Assembly (NCBI RefSeq): GCF_900496995.4
Contig: NC_044024.1
Coordinates: 12,154,698 to 12,218,697 of the forward strand
Source of the DNA: Aquila chrysaetos chrysaetos
Lineage: Eukaryota > Chordata > Aves > Accipitriformes > Accipitridae
Direction of reading: 5' to 3'
Length of the DNA: 64,000 nucleotides
Shown: positions 36,701 to 49,300 of the stretch, in pieces
Layout of the letters: every line of letters begins with the position of its first letter
Position numbering within the stretch: position 1 is the stretch's first letter
Position numbers and translations under genes: made by a program
Notes under the pieces: generated by a model
What the model was told of the DNA's origin: nothing
Seen by the model: the letters and a program-made list of their open reading frames with translations, nothing else
Databases searched by the model: none

Positions 36701-39700
36701 TACAGCCCCATAAAAGTGTGTTCTCTGGATTCTGATAGAGGTGGATGGGGGAACAGAAATGCCCCTCCAGAAGTTGGGGTATGTCTCTGTGCTTTGGCAG
36801 CACGAGTCTGGTGAATCTTAGCAGTGTCCTGGCCCTGTGCAGTGAGGTTTATTTATACAGGAACGCTCGCTTGTAGCCAGGTTAGCTATGAGGTCTGTGC
36901 TGCAGTAGCTGGGTGGTTTCTGGGAGCTGGCTCATGTGAAGCTGGTCAGGTGTTTAGTCCTCAGCATAAACCTACCCTCGGGTGCCAAACAGCAGCTTGG
37001 GGTCCACTTTTCAGCAAATAAGGTTCTCAGTGACACCAGGGTCATAGACCAAAAGCTAGGTGGAAACTTGAGCTCAAGGATGCTGTAGGCATGTCAAAAG
37101 AAACACTAAAGGTTGTTTGTGCAGTTACTGTAGGTGGCTGTCGTGGTTTAAGCCCAGCTGGCAACAAAGCACCGCAAGGCCGCTTGCTCATTCCTCCCCC
37201 CCATGGGATGGGGAGGAGAAAATACAAAGAAAAGCTTGTGGGTCGACACAATCGCCAATTATGGTCATGGGTGAAAACCAGACTCAACTTGCGGAAAAAA
37301 CAAAATCAATTTAATTTACTACAAATCAAAACAAGCATAATGAGAAGTAAAACCAAATCTTAAAACACCTTCCCCCCTCCTTCCCAGCTCAACTGCACTC
37401 CGATTTTCTCTACCTCCTCCCCCCCAGCAGCACAGGGGGATGGGGAATGGGGGTTGGGGTCAGTTCATCACACATTGTCTCTGCCACTCCTTCCTCCTCA
37501 GGGGGAGGACTCCTCACTTGTCCCCTGCTCCGGTGTGGGGTCCCTCCCGCGGGAGACAGTCCTCCATGAACTTCTCCAACGTGAGTCCTTCCCACAGGCT
37601 GCAGTTCTTCATGAACTGCTCCAGTGTGGGTCCTTTCTGCGGGCTGATATTCAGTCACAGACTGCTCCAGCGCGGGCTCTCCCACGGAGTCCCGGCCATC
37701 TTGGGGGGCATCCCCCTGCTCTGGTGTGGGCTCCTCTCCCCCCCGGGCTGCAGGTGGGCATCTGCTCCCCCGCTCCCCTCCATGGGCTGGGGGGGACAGC
37801 CTGCCGTCTCACCACGGGCTGCAGGGGCATCCCTTCCTCCCCCGCTCCTCCTCCCCTCTTTCTTCACTGACCTCGGTGTCTGCATAGGTGTTCCTCTCAC
37901 ATTCCAATCCCCCTACTTACTGCAGGTTCCCCTTCTTAAATCTATTCTCCCAAAGGCACTACCGGCATCGCTGATGGGCTTGGCCTTGGCTGGCGGTGGG
38001 TCCAACTTGGAGCCGGGGAAGCTTCTAGCAGCTTCTCACAGGAGCCACCCCTGCAGCCCCTCCACCACTACCAAAACCCTGCCACACAAACCCAAAACAG
38101 TGGCCTTAGAAAATGGCTATACCTGGCAGAGGCAGGGACTTCTGGGACAGAGGGACACAGGCGCTGTCAGACAGTGAGGCCAGGGAAAGGAAAGCAGCAC
38201 AGAAAGGTCAGGAGAAAGGGGCTGTTTCTCCACTTGTCTCAAGAACTGAGGATTGCGGAGTGGTTGTATTTCTGTTCTACCCTTGCAGTAACAGGACCTC
38301 TTGGTGACCTGCTCTTTGGGGGGTGGTTCCTAATTGCACCCACTCCAGGGCTGGAGGATGTGAAATTTGACTGCTGGCTGAGTCTCTGAAAAGGAGGCAT
38401 GTGCTGTATCTGAGCAAAGCTGTGCCTGTGTTCCAGGGCTCTGGGCTGGGAGCAGCCCCGGAGGCCACGCAGGACCGACTCCATGCCATCCAGGAGAAGA
38501 TGGAAGAGCGTCAGCGCATACTCGCTCTGCCCCAGAGGTTTGCTGGCAGCAAGCAGCTGAGCCGGCGGGAGATGGAGATTGAAAATGCCCTCTTTCAGGG
38601 AACAGATCGCCACTCCTTCCTCCGTGCGCTCTACCACGAAGGTTTGTGGGCTCAAGGCTGTTCCTGCCTTTGCTTCAGCACAGAGAGCGGGGGTGTGTGG
38701 GAGTCTAACACGTTTCTGTCTGGCCTTTTGTCCCTGAAGACATGGTTCTGTTTTGGCACTGTGTGGGAGGAGATATTTTCCTCTCTTACACGGGCCGACA
38801 GAGAGTGGGCTTTCTGAAGGGTTTAATATAGAGGCTTCTAAAGTCCATCTCTGTTTGGAGAGCATGGATCTCGTTGATGTGCTGTGTGTACTGCAGAGCT
38901 CAGCTCAGTATGTGGAAGAGCAGCCAGGATTATGCTTTGGTAGAGCCCAGAGGTCGCCACTGAGCTGCACCAAGTGACACGAGGTGTCTGTGTGGGGCTA
39001 GAGATTGTCCCTTCCCTGATTTAACTGCAGTCTAACAAGAGTGGGAGGGAAGCAAAGGCACAGAGCAGGAAAGAGTAGGAGTGACTTGTTAAAGGCTCCT
39101 CCCAGTAGCCGAAGTGGAATTGGAGCCCAGTTGCTGATTCCCAGTACCGTGTCCACAGGATGACAGCACTTCTCACCCCAGCAGTGTTGTCCCTGAGCCT
39201 GTGGCTTAATGTGACTTTTCTGGATGGAGAGTCAAATGTTGTCCAGAGATGGCAAAAACTACTCCAGTCTGCTTTAGCTGGATAACGTGTGGGCATGAAG
39301 CTCCAGACCAGACTGATTTTTGTAAGACAGTATTAAATAGAAGATGAGAAGGAACTTCTAAACTCCTAACTCCTAAAACACCACTTTGCTCAGTGTTGAT
39401 GCTGTTCAGGCTATAATGTCCAGCTGACCCAGCATCCTCTGGCCTCTGCTTCCTCCTTTGGTGTTAGTGTTCTAGCATTTAGCAAAACCAAGAGGTAGCA
39501 AGGTTGAGGGTTGTAGACTGGGAGATTGCCCTCTCACTTCTGTCCTCATTTCCATTAAAGGTAGTAAAGGAGTTATCATTGGTCAGTCCATGCCATGGAC
39601 CTTCTTTAAACCCAGGAGTTTAATCTGATGTCCCTGGAAGCAAAAAGTTTTTATTCCACGTAGTGGTGTAGAAAGGCAGCATGGCACATCCTGGACCTGC

Positions 39701-41654
39701 AAGCAGGATAGGAAGTTGTGTTGAAGGAGTCACTAGAATGTGCTGAAATGTGGCTGCGGATAAGCTTGCGAGGACATCTCTGGGAGAAATGCGCTCTGTA
39801 CAAAGCACTGGTGGAGCTGCTGCTCTCTGCAGGTTCATCCTGAGCTGGGACACTAGCACTTGCTGGCTGCTGGGGCTGTTCTTGTTTTAAATAACCTGCA
39901 GGGCCTGGTTGGCAGATGCATGGAGGCTGGGTTCAACAGGGTTTCTCCTGTGTCTCTTCCTGCAGTCTGTGCTTTTTCTAGGTTCTTGGTGGTAGTCACA
40001 TTACCGTGTTTCTCCATTGTGGATTAGATGACACTCAGAAGAGGGTAACAGATGAAAAGGACCCCATGGTTCACCTGGAGAGTGTTTACCAAGAGCTGCT
40101 GAGCAAGAAGTGGCCTGAAGAAGTCCAGCCTACCAAGAATGATCCATGCTTGTGCCCTTCCCTGGCCCCTCAGGGGCCTGTGGCTGAGGAGTCATCACTT
40201 CCAGACCAGGAGGAACAGGCAAGAAGTCCCAGTTTTCCTGCAACAAGGCCCCACCATTCCCCTCCAAGTCTTGTGGTTATCAAAGAGCCTGTAGAGTTTG
40301 TCCCAGAAGAGGAGATCTGCAAAAACCGTCTCTCAGAGGAAGAACTCCAGAAAATACCTAGGTTCTCGTCCTACCATCCTGGGGAGCCCAACAAGGTACA
40401 TTGAGATGAACCAGGATTTCTTCTTCCTCAGGAGCATGCCCTGAAGCTGCTTCAGCAGGCAAAGGCTCCTCTTTGCTGTTGCCTGGAGGGTGCTTGGTTG
40501 ATCCTTCCCCAGCCAACGAAGAGCAGCCTCCGCTCTGGGAGGGAAGGGGGACTTTTGGCTCTAGTGGAATGTTGCCCAGCCTGGGCAACTTGCAACTGGC
40601 AAGTACTTCAGACCTCAGCCCTTCCTGGCTTTGGCAGGTCATTAGTCAAGATGTGGTCTCCCTGTTTGGGCCTGACTGAGACCAGCTGTGACTTTACTCA
40701 AACTGTGTTTAACTGGTAGCTGGAGCTTGTTGTGTTTTATAAATAACTGGAGCTATCAGCACTTGGCGCAGGCAAGCATGATGATGCCTTGAGTCCAGAG
40801 CTGCCTTTCGCTGTACGCCCACATGTCTTCCAAACTCCACCGTTAGCATGCGGGTAGAAGGGCTCTGAGTTGGCAGAGGGACTGAATTATTTCATACCTT
40901 TGAGGTGTATGGACTTGGGACCAGGCTGAAAAGTGTATGTTAGCATGGCACAGGCCAGCTGACGCTCTGTGTCTCTGGAACAGGTGCTGTATTTGAAGAA
41001 CCTGGGCCCTCGAGTGACAGTGAAGGACCTAGTGTCCTTGTTTGCTCGGTTCCAGAAGGAGGACAGCCCACCGATCCAGTTCCGCCTCCTGAGTGGTCGG
41101 ATGAGGGGTCAGGCTTTCATCACCTTCCCTGGTGAGTTTCTGCCTCATGCCTCTCAGTTCTTCCCCAACCGACAAAGGTGCCACATCTTCCCACAGAACA
41201 CTGGGCTGGCACCAAGCCTGCTCTCCAAGGAGAAGGAGGGGAGTTCACTCCCTCTTCTTTCTATCACATCATAATCTTTTCCCTGGATTGGAAGAGGATT
41301 AATCAAAACAGAAGGGATGCAGTCTGTTACGTGCTGTATTTATATTCAGCATGTCACTCTGGCTGGAGGATCCCAGTGCTGCACTGTATTGCAGTGCAGG
41401 CTGAGGGTCCATGAGCCAGGAACATCTGTGTGAACACCATGTGTCTGTGCCAGAACTTGCCATGTGACCTGCACCCATTTTGCTCTCTTGTTGCAGATAT
41501 TCAGTCAGCCCAGGATGCCATGCTGTTGGTGAATGGGTACAATCTGCAGGGGAAGCCGCTGGTGATTGAATTTGGGAAGAGCAAGGGGCATTCAACAGAC
41601 GCTGACTCTGCCATCCCCTGCTCCTCTGCTGGAGAGAACCTCCCTGCCAAGTAA
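33312..41654 (+). CDS. RBM41: RNA-binding motif protein 41
   Basis: RRM protein related to the U11/U12-65K (RNPC3) protein and linked to the minor spliceosome. Exons: 33312-33319 (only ATG CGG AG), 34300-34416, 34998-35190, 38437-38641, 40028-40395, 40984-41131, 41497-41654. All junctions are GT/AG and keep frame; total 398 codons against about 413 in human. The N-terminus has the conserved ELETEGERQLKSLL-like block (DLETEGERQLKSLLHHQLDT), followed by YKPFGEEAAG and RREMEIENALFQGTDRHSFL. The RRM is at the C-terminus, split over exons 6 and 7: RNP2 is LYLKNL and RNP1 is MRGQAFITF, followed by VNGYNLQGKPLVIEFGKSK. No stop or shift is seen. Intron 3 holds a solo LTR. The middle of exon 5 is Pro/Ser/Glu-rich and variable. 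Confidence 0.95.
34046..34075. repeat. A-rich (CAAA)n microsatellite, RBM41 intron 1
   Basis: Run of A's passing into four or so CAAA units. No larger element is recognised around it. Confidence 0.8.
37139..38099 (-). mobile_element. Solo LTR in RBM41 intron 3, antisense
   Basis: TG...CA bounded element of 961 bp (starts TGTCGTGGTTTAAGCCC, ends CCCAAAACA on the + strand) with a perfect 5-bp target duplication GTGGC at 37134-37138 and 38100-38104. On the minus strand it ends in a GGCTTAAACCACGACA terminus like the other LTRs here. Inside are degenerate copies of a ctgctccagtgtggg-type motif about 50 bp apart and C-rich tracts. The open frames in it are not genes. Confidence 0.85.
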
Positions 41655-41950
41655 GGGATGGATAACCGGGAACCTTGTGCATTTGCATGGGCCATGGGAA
41701 CTCCTTGGTTGTAACTGCGACAGTGAAGGACTGTTGGGAGTTAACATGCAGGTTCATAAATCTCAAAGTGGGGAAGAGAGCGAGCTGGGGACTAGGCTCT
41801 TCCTTGAGAGAGATGGGCACTGTCTTTACACTGTTGGGGTGTACTGGCTTTTTCTTCCTGTTCTACATATGTGTCTGCCTTCTCAGCCCTTTATGGCAAG
41901 GAGGGAGGGAGGAAGCTCTGTAAATAAATGTATTTATTATGGTATTGCCT
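41655..41950 (+). terminator. RBM41 3' UTR with poly(A) signal
   Basis: The stop TAA is at 41652-41654. AATAAA lies at 41924-41929, followed by a T-rich region and TGTGTGTTT, a good cleavage context. The 3' UTR would be about 290 bases. Confidence 0.75.
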
Positions 41951-42749
41951 TAGTGTGTGTTTATTCAACTTTGTCTTCCACAAGTCTTCTAGAACCAAGT
42001 GTGCTGCACTCTGCTGATGCAGGACTGTGTCAGCAGAGTTCAGTGCTGGCCTCTGTGCTGGGAGCGGGAGTACCTGACTGGTGCAAGGACTGGTGGGGCA
42101 GTTGCCCCATCTCTGGTGGCAGCAGATACGTTGCTTTAGGACAAGAAAAAAGGCTGCCCCTTCCAGACATTTTGGCTGCACAGGTATCTAATTACACAGG
42201 TCTTTTATTATTGCAAGTATGTCTTGGCTCCTCGCTGTTGATCCCCATAAAGCCCTGTGGTGTGGAGGATGGTTGTTCTGTTGGGGTACAATTGTGGTAG
42301 ACGTAATGGTTTATCTGCTGACCTGTTTTAGCGCTTTTGGTGAACAAGGCAAGTTAACATCATATGCTTCCCACAGTATCCCAGCGCTCCTGGGAGAGCG
42401 ACATCCAAGCTCTTGGTGATGGTGGCTGAGGGAACCCAGGCTTTCCCAGCTGAGCCAAGTTGCAGGCTTCCTCTGCGTACCTAAATATAGCCATGTGGAG
42501 AAGAGAAATGTTCCCATGAGCTGTTGTTTTTCTTCCCGTTGCTATCTCCTCCTTCAGGCTGCAGGACTCCCCTAGCAACTGTCCTTCTGGTAAATGCACT
42601 TGAAGCAACACACATATACCGATCTGGCCGAGGCTGCACCGGACCTACAAGGAGGCGATTCTGGTTCAGAGCAAAGTGAAAAATTGAAAGAGAAAAGGGG
42701 CTGTGGTGTTGCTGAGCCGCCAGCTTTGCCCTAGTGCCAGCAGGCTTTT
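41951..42749. other. Intergenic, RBM41 to MORC4 remnant
   Basis: No exon, RNA gene or clear repeat seen. Open frames across it are short and lack family resemblance. Confidence 0.5.
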
Positions 42750-43368
42750 GTACAAGCTCCAGAGGAGCTGGCGTTGCCGCGGGGCAGTTCTGGGCCCCAG
42801 CACCCCAGAGCTGTAAACAGACCGCCGTCTGCCCGCCCTGTCCCCACGGGAGAGCAGGGCCGTGGCAGAGGTAGGCTCCCGGGGCTGCTTTCACCCCCAT
42901 CCCCGGGAGAGTGGCCCAGGCCGAGGGCCAGGCCTGTCCAGACCCACGTGCCCCTGGAGGTCTGTGCCCTGGGCTGAGGCTCCTGCCGGCCACCCGCCCA
43001 GGCTGGGGTGTGCTGGCACAACCCCTGCCAGCCCGGCCTGACCACTGGGACCTCCCCACGCCTTCCCCCGGTGCTGGCGGAGCGCCCCAGCTGCGGCTCG
43101 GCAGCGGGCGCCGCCATCTTCTTGTACGGCACCGGGCGCCGCCATGTCGCCGCGCCCGGCGGGCGGGGCGCTAACGCTTTCAGCAGCCCGCCCGGCGCCG
43201 CGCAGGGGCTGCCGTGCTGTGGCGGGCTGAGGGAGCGGGGGGCGCGGCTGTGGCCAGCCAGGCCGGCACCGGGGCGGGCATCTGCCTCCGCGCCCTAAGT
43301 GCGGGCCGGGCCGGGCCGGGCCCGCCGCGCCGGTGCTGACGCCGCTGTCGCTGTCTCTGCCCCCACAG
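42750..43368 (+). promoter_or_regulatory. CpG island at the 5' end of the MORC4 remnant
   Basis: Dense CpG and GC-rich sequence ending at the acceptor of the first recognisable MORC4 exon. It is the expected place of the MORC4 promoter and exon 1. Many CpGs remain although the gene behind it is broken, which suggests recent loss or a promoter still kept unmethylated. I cannot identify exon 1 itself. Confidence 0.6.
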
Positions 43369-46300
43369 ATAAGGCCCCGCTACCTGCAGAGCTGCAGCAC
43401 CGCGGCCCTTCGGCGCCGTGGCCGAGCAGCTCGGAAAGCACCGGGCACCGAGGGGAGAGGGGCCCCAGCAGGGCCCCACCGGCCTTGCCCCCGGACAGGA
43501 CTTGGTGCACCCTGACAGAAAGCCCACGGCCTGCACCTGGCCTTCAGCCCCGACCCCGGGCTGGCCGGGGTGCCGCAGGCTGTGGTGTGTTTTAAAAAAA
43601 AAATCCACGCGGATTTACTAAGCAGCCTCTCCGTAATGTGCATGATGCACCGAGGGGATGTGGAGATCACGGAGATTTTATTCGTAGTTGCTGCTGTGAT
43701 TGCTGGCTGGATTTGTACAGCTCGCCCTCAGCCCCGGTGGCAGCGGTTCCCGTTTGTTGGCGTCACAGCTGTCCCCGCGTGCTTTGTGTCGCCTGGCTCC
43801 AGCACAGCCGCCCCGCCTCACCGCTGAGAAGGATGTTCCCCGCCGCCTGGAGGTTTAGCCAGCGTGCCACCTCCCTTCCCAGACACAACCTCCCATTTGG
43901 AAGAGAGGAGGTTTGGGAAACTGCTTTTGCTCCTTGGAACTGACTTGAGGGCAAAGAGGGTTTGGGAGTGAACAAGGGTGAAATACCGTTATTTCTTACT
44001 GCCCAAATTTATTCTTTCCGTAGACAATGCTTCACATCACAGCATGACAGCTAAGCATTGCATTGACGTTTTGGAGCTCACGGGTCACCTTTGTCTAACT
44101 TTTATGGATAACAAGACAGGAATGACTCCTCACAGACTCTACCGCACACTCAAGTAATGAGCTATGAGCCTTCCCACATCCAGGAGAATGGGCTGGATTC
44201 TCCTCTCCTGCAAGCATTGCCACTGCCCTTTGGCTTCCTATCGTAAGCATCCAGCATTAATGTACACACCTCTCACTGCTTCTTCCTTGCCTTCCCAGTA
44301 TGTAGAGGTGCAAAATAACTGCTCTTACATGTGTACACAGTCTGCCTCAATGTGTAATGGGTGGTCTAGGGACTCGTAGCAAACTTTTTGCTTGTCATTA
44401 ACCACCCTAACATAAACCATTTGGTTCATTGGTGTGCAAAATGTGTAATAAGCAGAGGTGGTACTTCTGTGCTGGGACATAGAGAATGTCTGCATAAAAC
44501 TGAACATATGTGCCTGAAGTCAAACCAAGAGTCCTTTTCTGTAGACTTATGTTATGGATGAGTTTCCCCTCTTGTCTGTCTTACCCTGTGGATGCTGAAA
44601 TGAGTTATGGCTTTAGTGGATATGTTTACATCATGTTCATCTTTCTATGTGAAGTATTTTTCTATAGTGATGAGAGAGAATAAGGCAGGCTAATGGCAAG
44701 AGATTCAGCTTTGGGTTCATGGAGAAGGCTGTGAAGTCTGGCTCCATGCGGCTGGGGAAGGATGCCATCATCTTCACCAAGACTGGAAGGGTTCTCAGCA
44801 TGGGGCAGCTTTCCTAGCTCTCCATGGACTGTGTCCATGGTGAGACAGTGATTATCCCACTGGTGTAATTCAACCAGCAAAATGGTATCTTCTCTTGGCT
44901 GAGTGGCTGAGCTGCTTACCCTCCTCCAAAGGGACATGGGGGGCCAGTGGCACTGCCACGATGCTGAGGGCACGGGCTGCCAGTGGCTGTCCCTTGGCCA
45001 TGTGTGCACAGCACAATGTTTGGAGAGGGTGAGAATGACTGTAATCAGTGCTGCACCTGGAGAGTCCCTGCAGCAGGCCTTGCTGTTAACACACTGCTGT
45101 GCAGCATTATTCCTTTTTCCTTGGGCTAGAACTTGTCATGCGTCTGCTTGGGGGTGTCTGCTGCAAACCTGGCTCCTGGAAAGCCTTTGCAGTCATGCCA
45201 CTGACCTATGGGTTACCTGTTTCTGTCCCTTTCCCCCCAACATGCAGACTCATGTACACATCCCCTGCCCAGGAGCTATGCTCTCTGCTACTTTTCTGCA
45301 CCTGTAATGGCCTTTGGTGCCAACTGGGCATGCTGGCATACTTCCAGGCTGTGTTTCCTTCATGCCAAAGGGAGCTGAGAACATACAGCTCCCCAGCACT
45401 GCTTGTAGATTATCAGCTGGCATGACATTGCTGCCCCCAACTTGGCTTGGTACTTTTAAGTGTTTTTCCTCAAAGCATCCTACTGTCATGTCTGTCCTGG
45501 CTCAGTCTTTCTCTGAGACCACCCTCCTGTAGTGTCTCCTGTGTCACACTTCCCTGCAGTGTCAGGCCTGTGGCCAAGTCTTAGCAGCTGGATTTTTTTG
45601 TGCCCTGTGGCAAAAGGGAGGTAGATGGACTGGGCAACCCTGTTCTCCTCGACTGTGGCTTTTAGAGAACATGATTGTTACTGAAGGCTCTGTGCCTAGC
45701 CTGGAGGCCATCCTGGAGCATACCGTCTTCAATACCAGGGAGGAGCTGCTGGCACAGTTCAGTGCCATTCCGGGCAAAAAGGGCACGCATATCCTCATTG
45801 GGAACATTCGCAGGTACGGGGCTGGGACACGTGGCGAGGTGACAGTGCCCGAGGATGGGGAAGAGCTAAAAGCAGAGACAGCTTCAGGACAGCACGGGGC
45901 CTGGGTGGTCTAAGCCCGCTGTCATCCAGCCTGGCCACTGGAGGAACAAATGCAGGGATTTCTCCCGCTTCCCTCTGTATGACTGAGTGCTTGGGGTGCC
46001 ATGCTGGAAGTTAAGAGACCGGTCTAGTTCTGTCTGTTGCAGGCGTGCTCTTTTTTTCAGGGGAAACCAATTAATACATTTACTTCCTTTTCCCATCTGT
46101 GCAATGGAACTTCCATATTTCTGTGTTATTAAGACTGTTCTGAAGTGTTCTGCTCCTTTGGTGTTCTGCACAGAAATACCTGTAATTAAATGACTGACTA
46201 ATGAGATCCATGGAGTGTGTGAAATATGCTGTTTTATCTGCTCCTCTGGAAGTTCCTTTGGGGTCCTGATACAGAAGAGCAGACCAGGGTGCTGATGATT

Positions 46301-49300
46301 GTAGGAGACTGTCTTTATTTTTCTGTTTGGTGTTTTTCAGAAATAAAGATGGGAAGCTGGAGCTGGATTTTGATATGGACGAGCATATTCGGATAGCAGA
46401 CTTCCTTGCAGATGATGGGGAGATTCCCAGCACAAAGGTTCTGCACTCTCAGAAGATGGTTCCAGAGTTTCCTGGCCCAGAAATGGAGTACTCATTACAG
46501 GTAAGTTGACAAGGGCTGAAAGGGAGCAGGATAGCCCTTCCCCAGCTTTGTTTTGTGCATGACTCACAGGGATGAAAGACATTAAATCCAAAATAGATTT
46601 TGGGTTCACCTGGAAAAGACTACATGCAACTAGAATTCTCCTGCCTCTTCTGTTGTGCTGTCTGTTATGCTTTCCCAGGCATACTGCAGTATCTTGTACC
46701 TAAAGCCTTGCATGCAGATTGTCCTGCAACAGAAGAAGGTGAACACTCAGCTGATCACCAGGAGCCTGGCCAATGTTGAATATGATTTTTACAAGCCAAG
46801 ATTCATCATATCCTTTCTGCTACCTCTTGGCACTCTGCTCCCACAGCAGCCTCAGCACACTGCGGGGTTCCAGACCAACCTCACAGCTGGGCTTAGGCCC
46901 GTCTGGTCTGATGCATAAAGAAACCCAGGATTTAAATGAATAGAGAGGCTGAATTATCTTCTCCATCCTGTCTTCTGGTCACCTTTGAGAAGCCAAATCC
47001 TGATGTGAAGCTTAGGAGGGAGCTCTCAAAGCTGCTTCTGCTGGAGCAGTGGGTGATAGGGCTCAGGGCTCACCTTGTACACAAGGCAGTCTCTGCCATA
47101 CCCCAAGGCCAATGGGCTGTGTCAGGGGAGAATGAGGTGGACAAAGGCTTGAGGCTTTTGCTGACTGGTCAGTTTTGCTTGGGAAAATATCTGCTGAAAT
47201 GTATTTTAAATGACAGCATTGTTCAATTCAGTGGAAAAAACACCTTATAATGAGACCAGAAAAGCCTTTCTTCTCCTCTGTCCTGTTCATCAGCAGCTGG
47301 TTGCTGACTTTTCCCAGTTGACTAGAAGTTGGTCATTTGAGTTCCTGGAGCACATTGATTCTCATTCCCAACAGCCACTCCTAGGCCACCCCAGCTCTTT
47401 GGGAGTAGGATGACTTTTTTGGCTTACCTGCTGAAGTGCTTTTGGAGAGCAGTGTCCACAGAGCAGAAAGCAGTATCCCCAAGTAAAGCCAAGTGCAAAG
47501 AACAATATACCCTTTAAATCTCTTCCAGAAAAAACTTTGCTTAAGATGTTTCAAACTACACCTGAGCATCTTTTATTCCCCCTCCTCCTGCGTGCTTTAA
47601 AGGTCATTTTGTATTGTGAATTTCTGTGCTTACGTTAATATGAAAAGATTGACCAAAGATGAAAAGGTGTTACTTAAATTCTGTACCTACGTACTTAGGA
47701 ATTGGAGAACCAACAAAGCTGCTTTCCTGCTTTTGTAGCTTCACAGTAGTTTCCATCTGTGTGCTAATGCTCTCACCAGAGATTGCACAGCCACTGTGTT
47801 TTGACATGATTTGCAGAAATGCAGCAGGTTAGAAACCTGTAGTGGTAGTGCCCAAGCAGTAGTGGTTTTCCACTTGCTTTCATAGGTGCTTTGGCCTTGC
47901 ATAGTGGGTGTGCATAAAATGACAGATCCTTGAGATTTGAAGTTTAGCACCTATAGTGTACAGATAAAGTAGCATTGTATTGGAAAGCACGTGATGACTA
48001 CGTACATTGCAAACATATGAGCTCTGACTCCTAAGAAGTAAGCAAATTAAAATATATTTAGACAAAAAGTAGTTAATGAAATACTTTAATTCTAAACCCA
48101 CAGCTCCCCATCTAATAGTGGTCTGTCTAGCACAGAATTTGTGAAACTGGAGTCTGCTGAAGGAGAGCTTGCTCTTCTTTGATGGACCTTAGTGTCGTCA
48201 TTAATTGTTAAGATTTCTTCAGCCCTGACTGGATGTGCTTGATTTGGTTTTGTAGACATTGGTCATTTATCTTTTAATCACAAGTAGAATTTTTAGTCAT
48301 GAGTTATCTCATTTGTGATATAGTCCAAGGCAGTTTTCTTTGGCCAGATCTTGCCTGTTCTATTATCAGGGTAATATAAATGCATATCAGAGTTTTTATT
48401 GAAGCTATCACCAAGGCATATTTTGACTTGGCAGTGACAGACTGGCTCCGCTCAGTACAGCTGTATCCAACTCCCCTTCAGTCAGTTATGCGTGTTCTTA
48501 TCTGTGATTGCTGGCTGCGTGCATGGGGTTGTTGTTAGCAGGCCAAGGCTGAGCACTTTTTCTGTGCTGAAGAGGGAAGGTGGTGTGCTGAGGAACGCAG
48601 TGTGGGTTGCTTGATGCTGCAGCCTCCCTGGAGTGTGTCACTCCTTTCTGTGGAACTCGTGCATCTCCCCCACTCCTCCTCTGGAGCTTGTTGTTTATTT
48701 CTTTCTTGACACATTTTCCCTCAGAGCAAAAGGGTGAAGATCACCTTTGGATTCACCTGCAAGAACAAAAGCCACTAGGGGATCATGATGTACCACAACA
48801 ACCGGCTCAATCAGATCCTATGAGAAGGTGGGCTGTCAAAGTAAGGTGGGTAATTGGACTTGTCTGTTACCCCTTTTTAACTCTGAGAGGGGAGAATGGG
48901 GCTTTGCAAAGAGCAGCCTTGTCTTAGGCCCTTGCTTCACCGTGCACATTGCACGGTGTCCAGAGTTGAACAAGGAGACCTGGTGTGTCTCTAGGATCAG
49001 ATCAGTGTGTGCATCTGCACAATGGGTGCCTGTCCAGGTTTTGGGTAACTAGAGATGGCCAGCTACTGTTCAATATTGCTGTGGCTGGAGGTGCTACCAG
49101 AGGATGGGCAGCCTGCCTCTCCTCCAGGGTGATTTCCATAAGAGGATCCACTCTGGCAGTATAGCCTGGACTCTTAGGAAGTGATCGCTGAAGCATTTGC
49201 CGCTAGGTGTTATCTTGCAGCAGCATCTCAGAGCTATGGCATACTTTGGAGGTGACCATCTTTGCCACAGGTAACTCTGGTCTGTTAGTTAAGCCAGCCT

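Noticed and set aside
36099-36803. 234-codon minus-strand frame in RBM41 intron 3
   Set aside because: No recognisable motif, ordinary intron composition and no splice or promoter context; likely chance.
37440-38177. 245-codon frame in RBM41 intron 3
   Set aside because: It lies within the solo LTR bounded by GTGGC duplications.
42481-43145. Overlapping minus-strand frames near the MORC4 CpG island
   Set aside because: GC-rich chance frames without motifs.
43421-43440. Loss of the ATP-binding Asn in the MORC4 LDNA motif
   Set aside because: At first the exon seemed to read QLGKH, but the next exon begins with AC AAT GCT, so L-D-N-A can be rebuilt across the junction. The real lesion is the GA donor and a frameshift upstream.
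44154-44160. TAA after TLK in the second MORC4 exon as a premature stop
   Set aside because: The bases gtaatg at this point can be the splice donor, so the TAA may be in the intron. I did not count it among the lesions.
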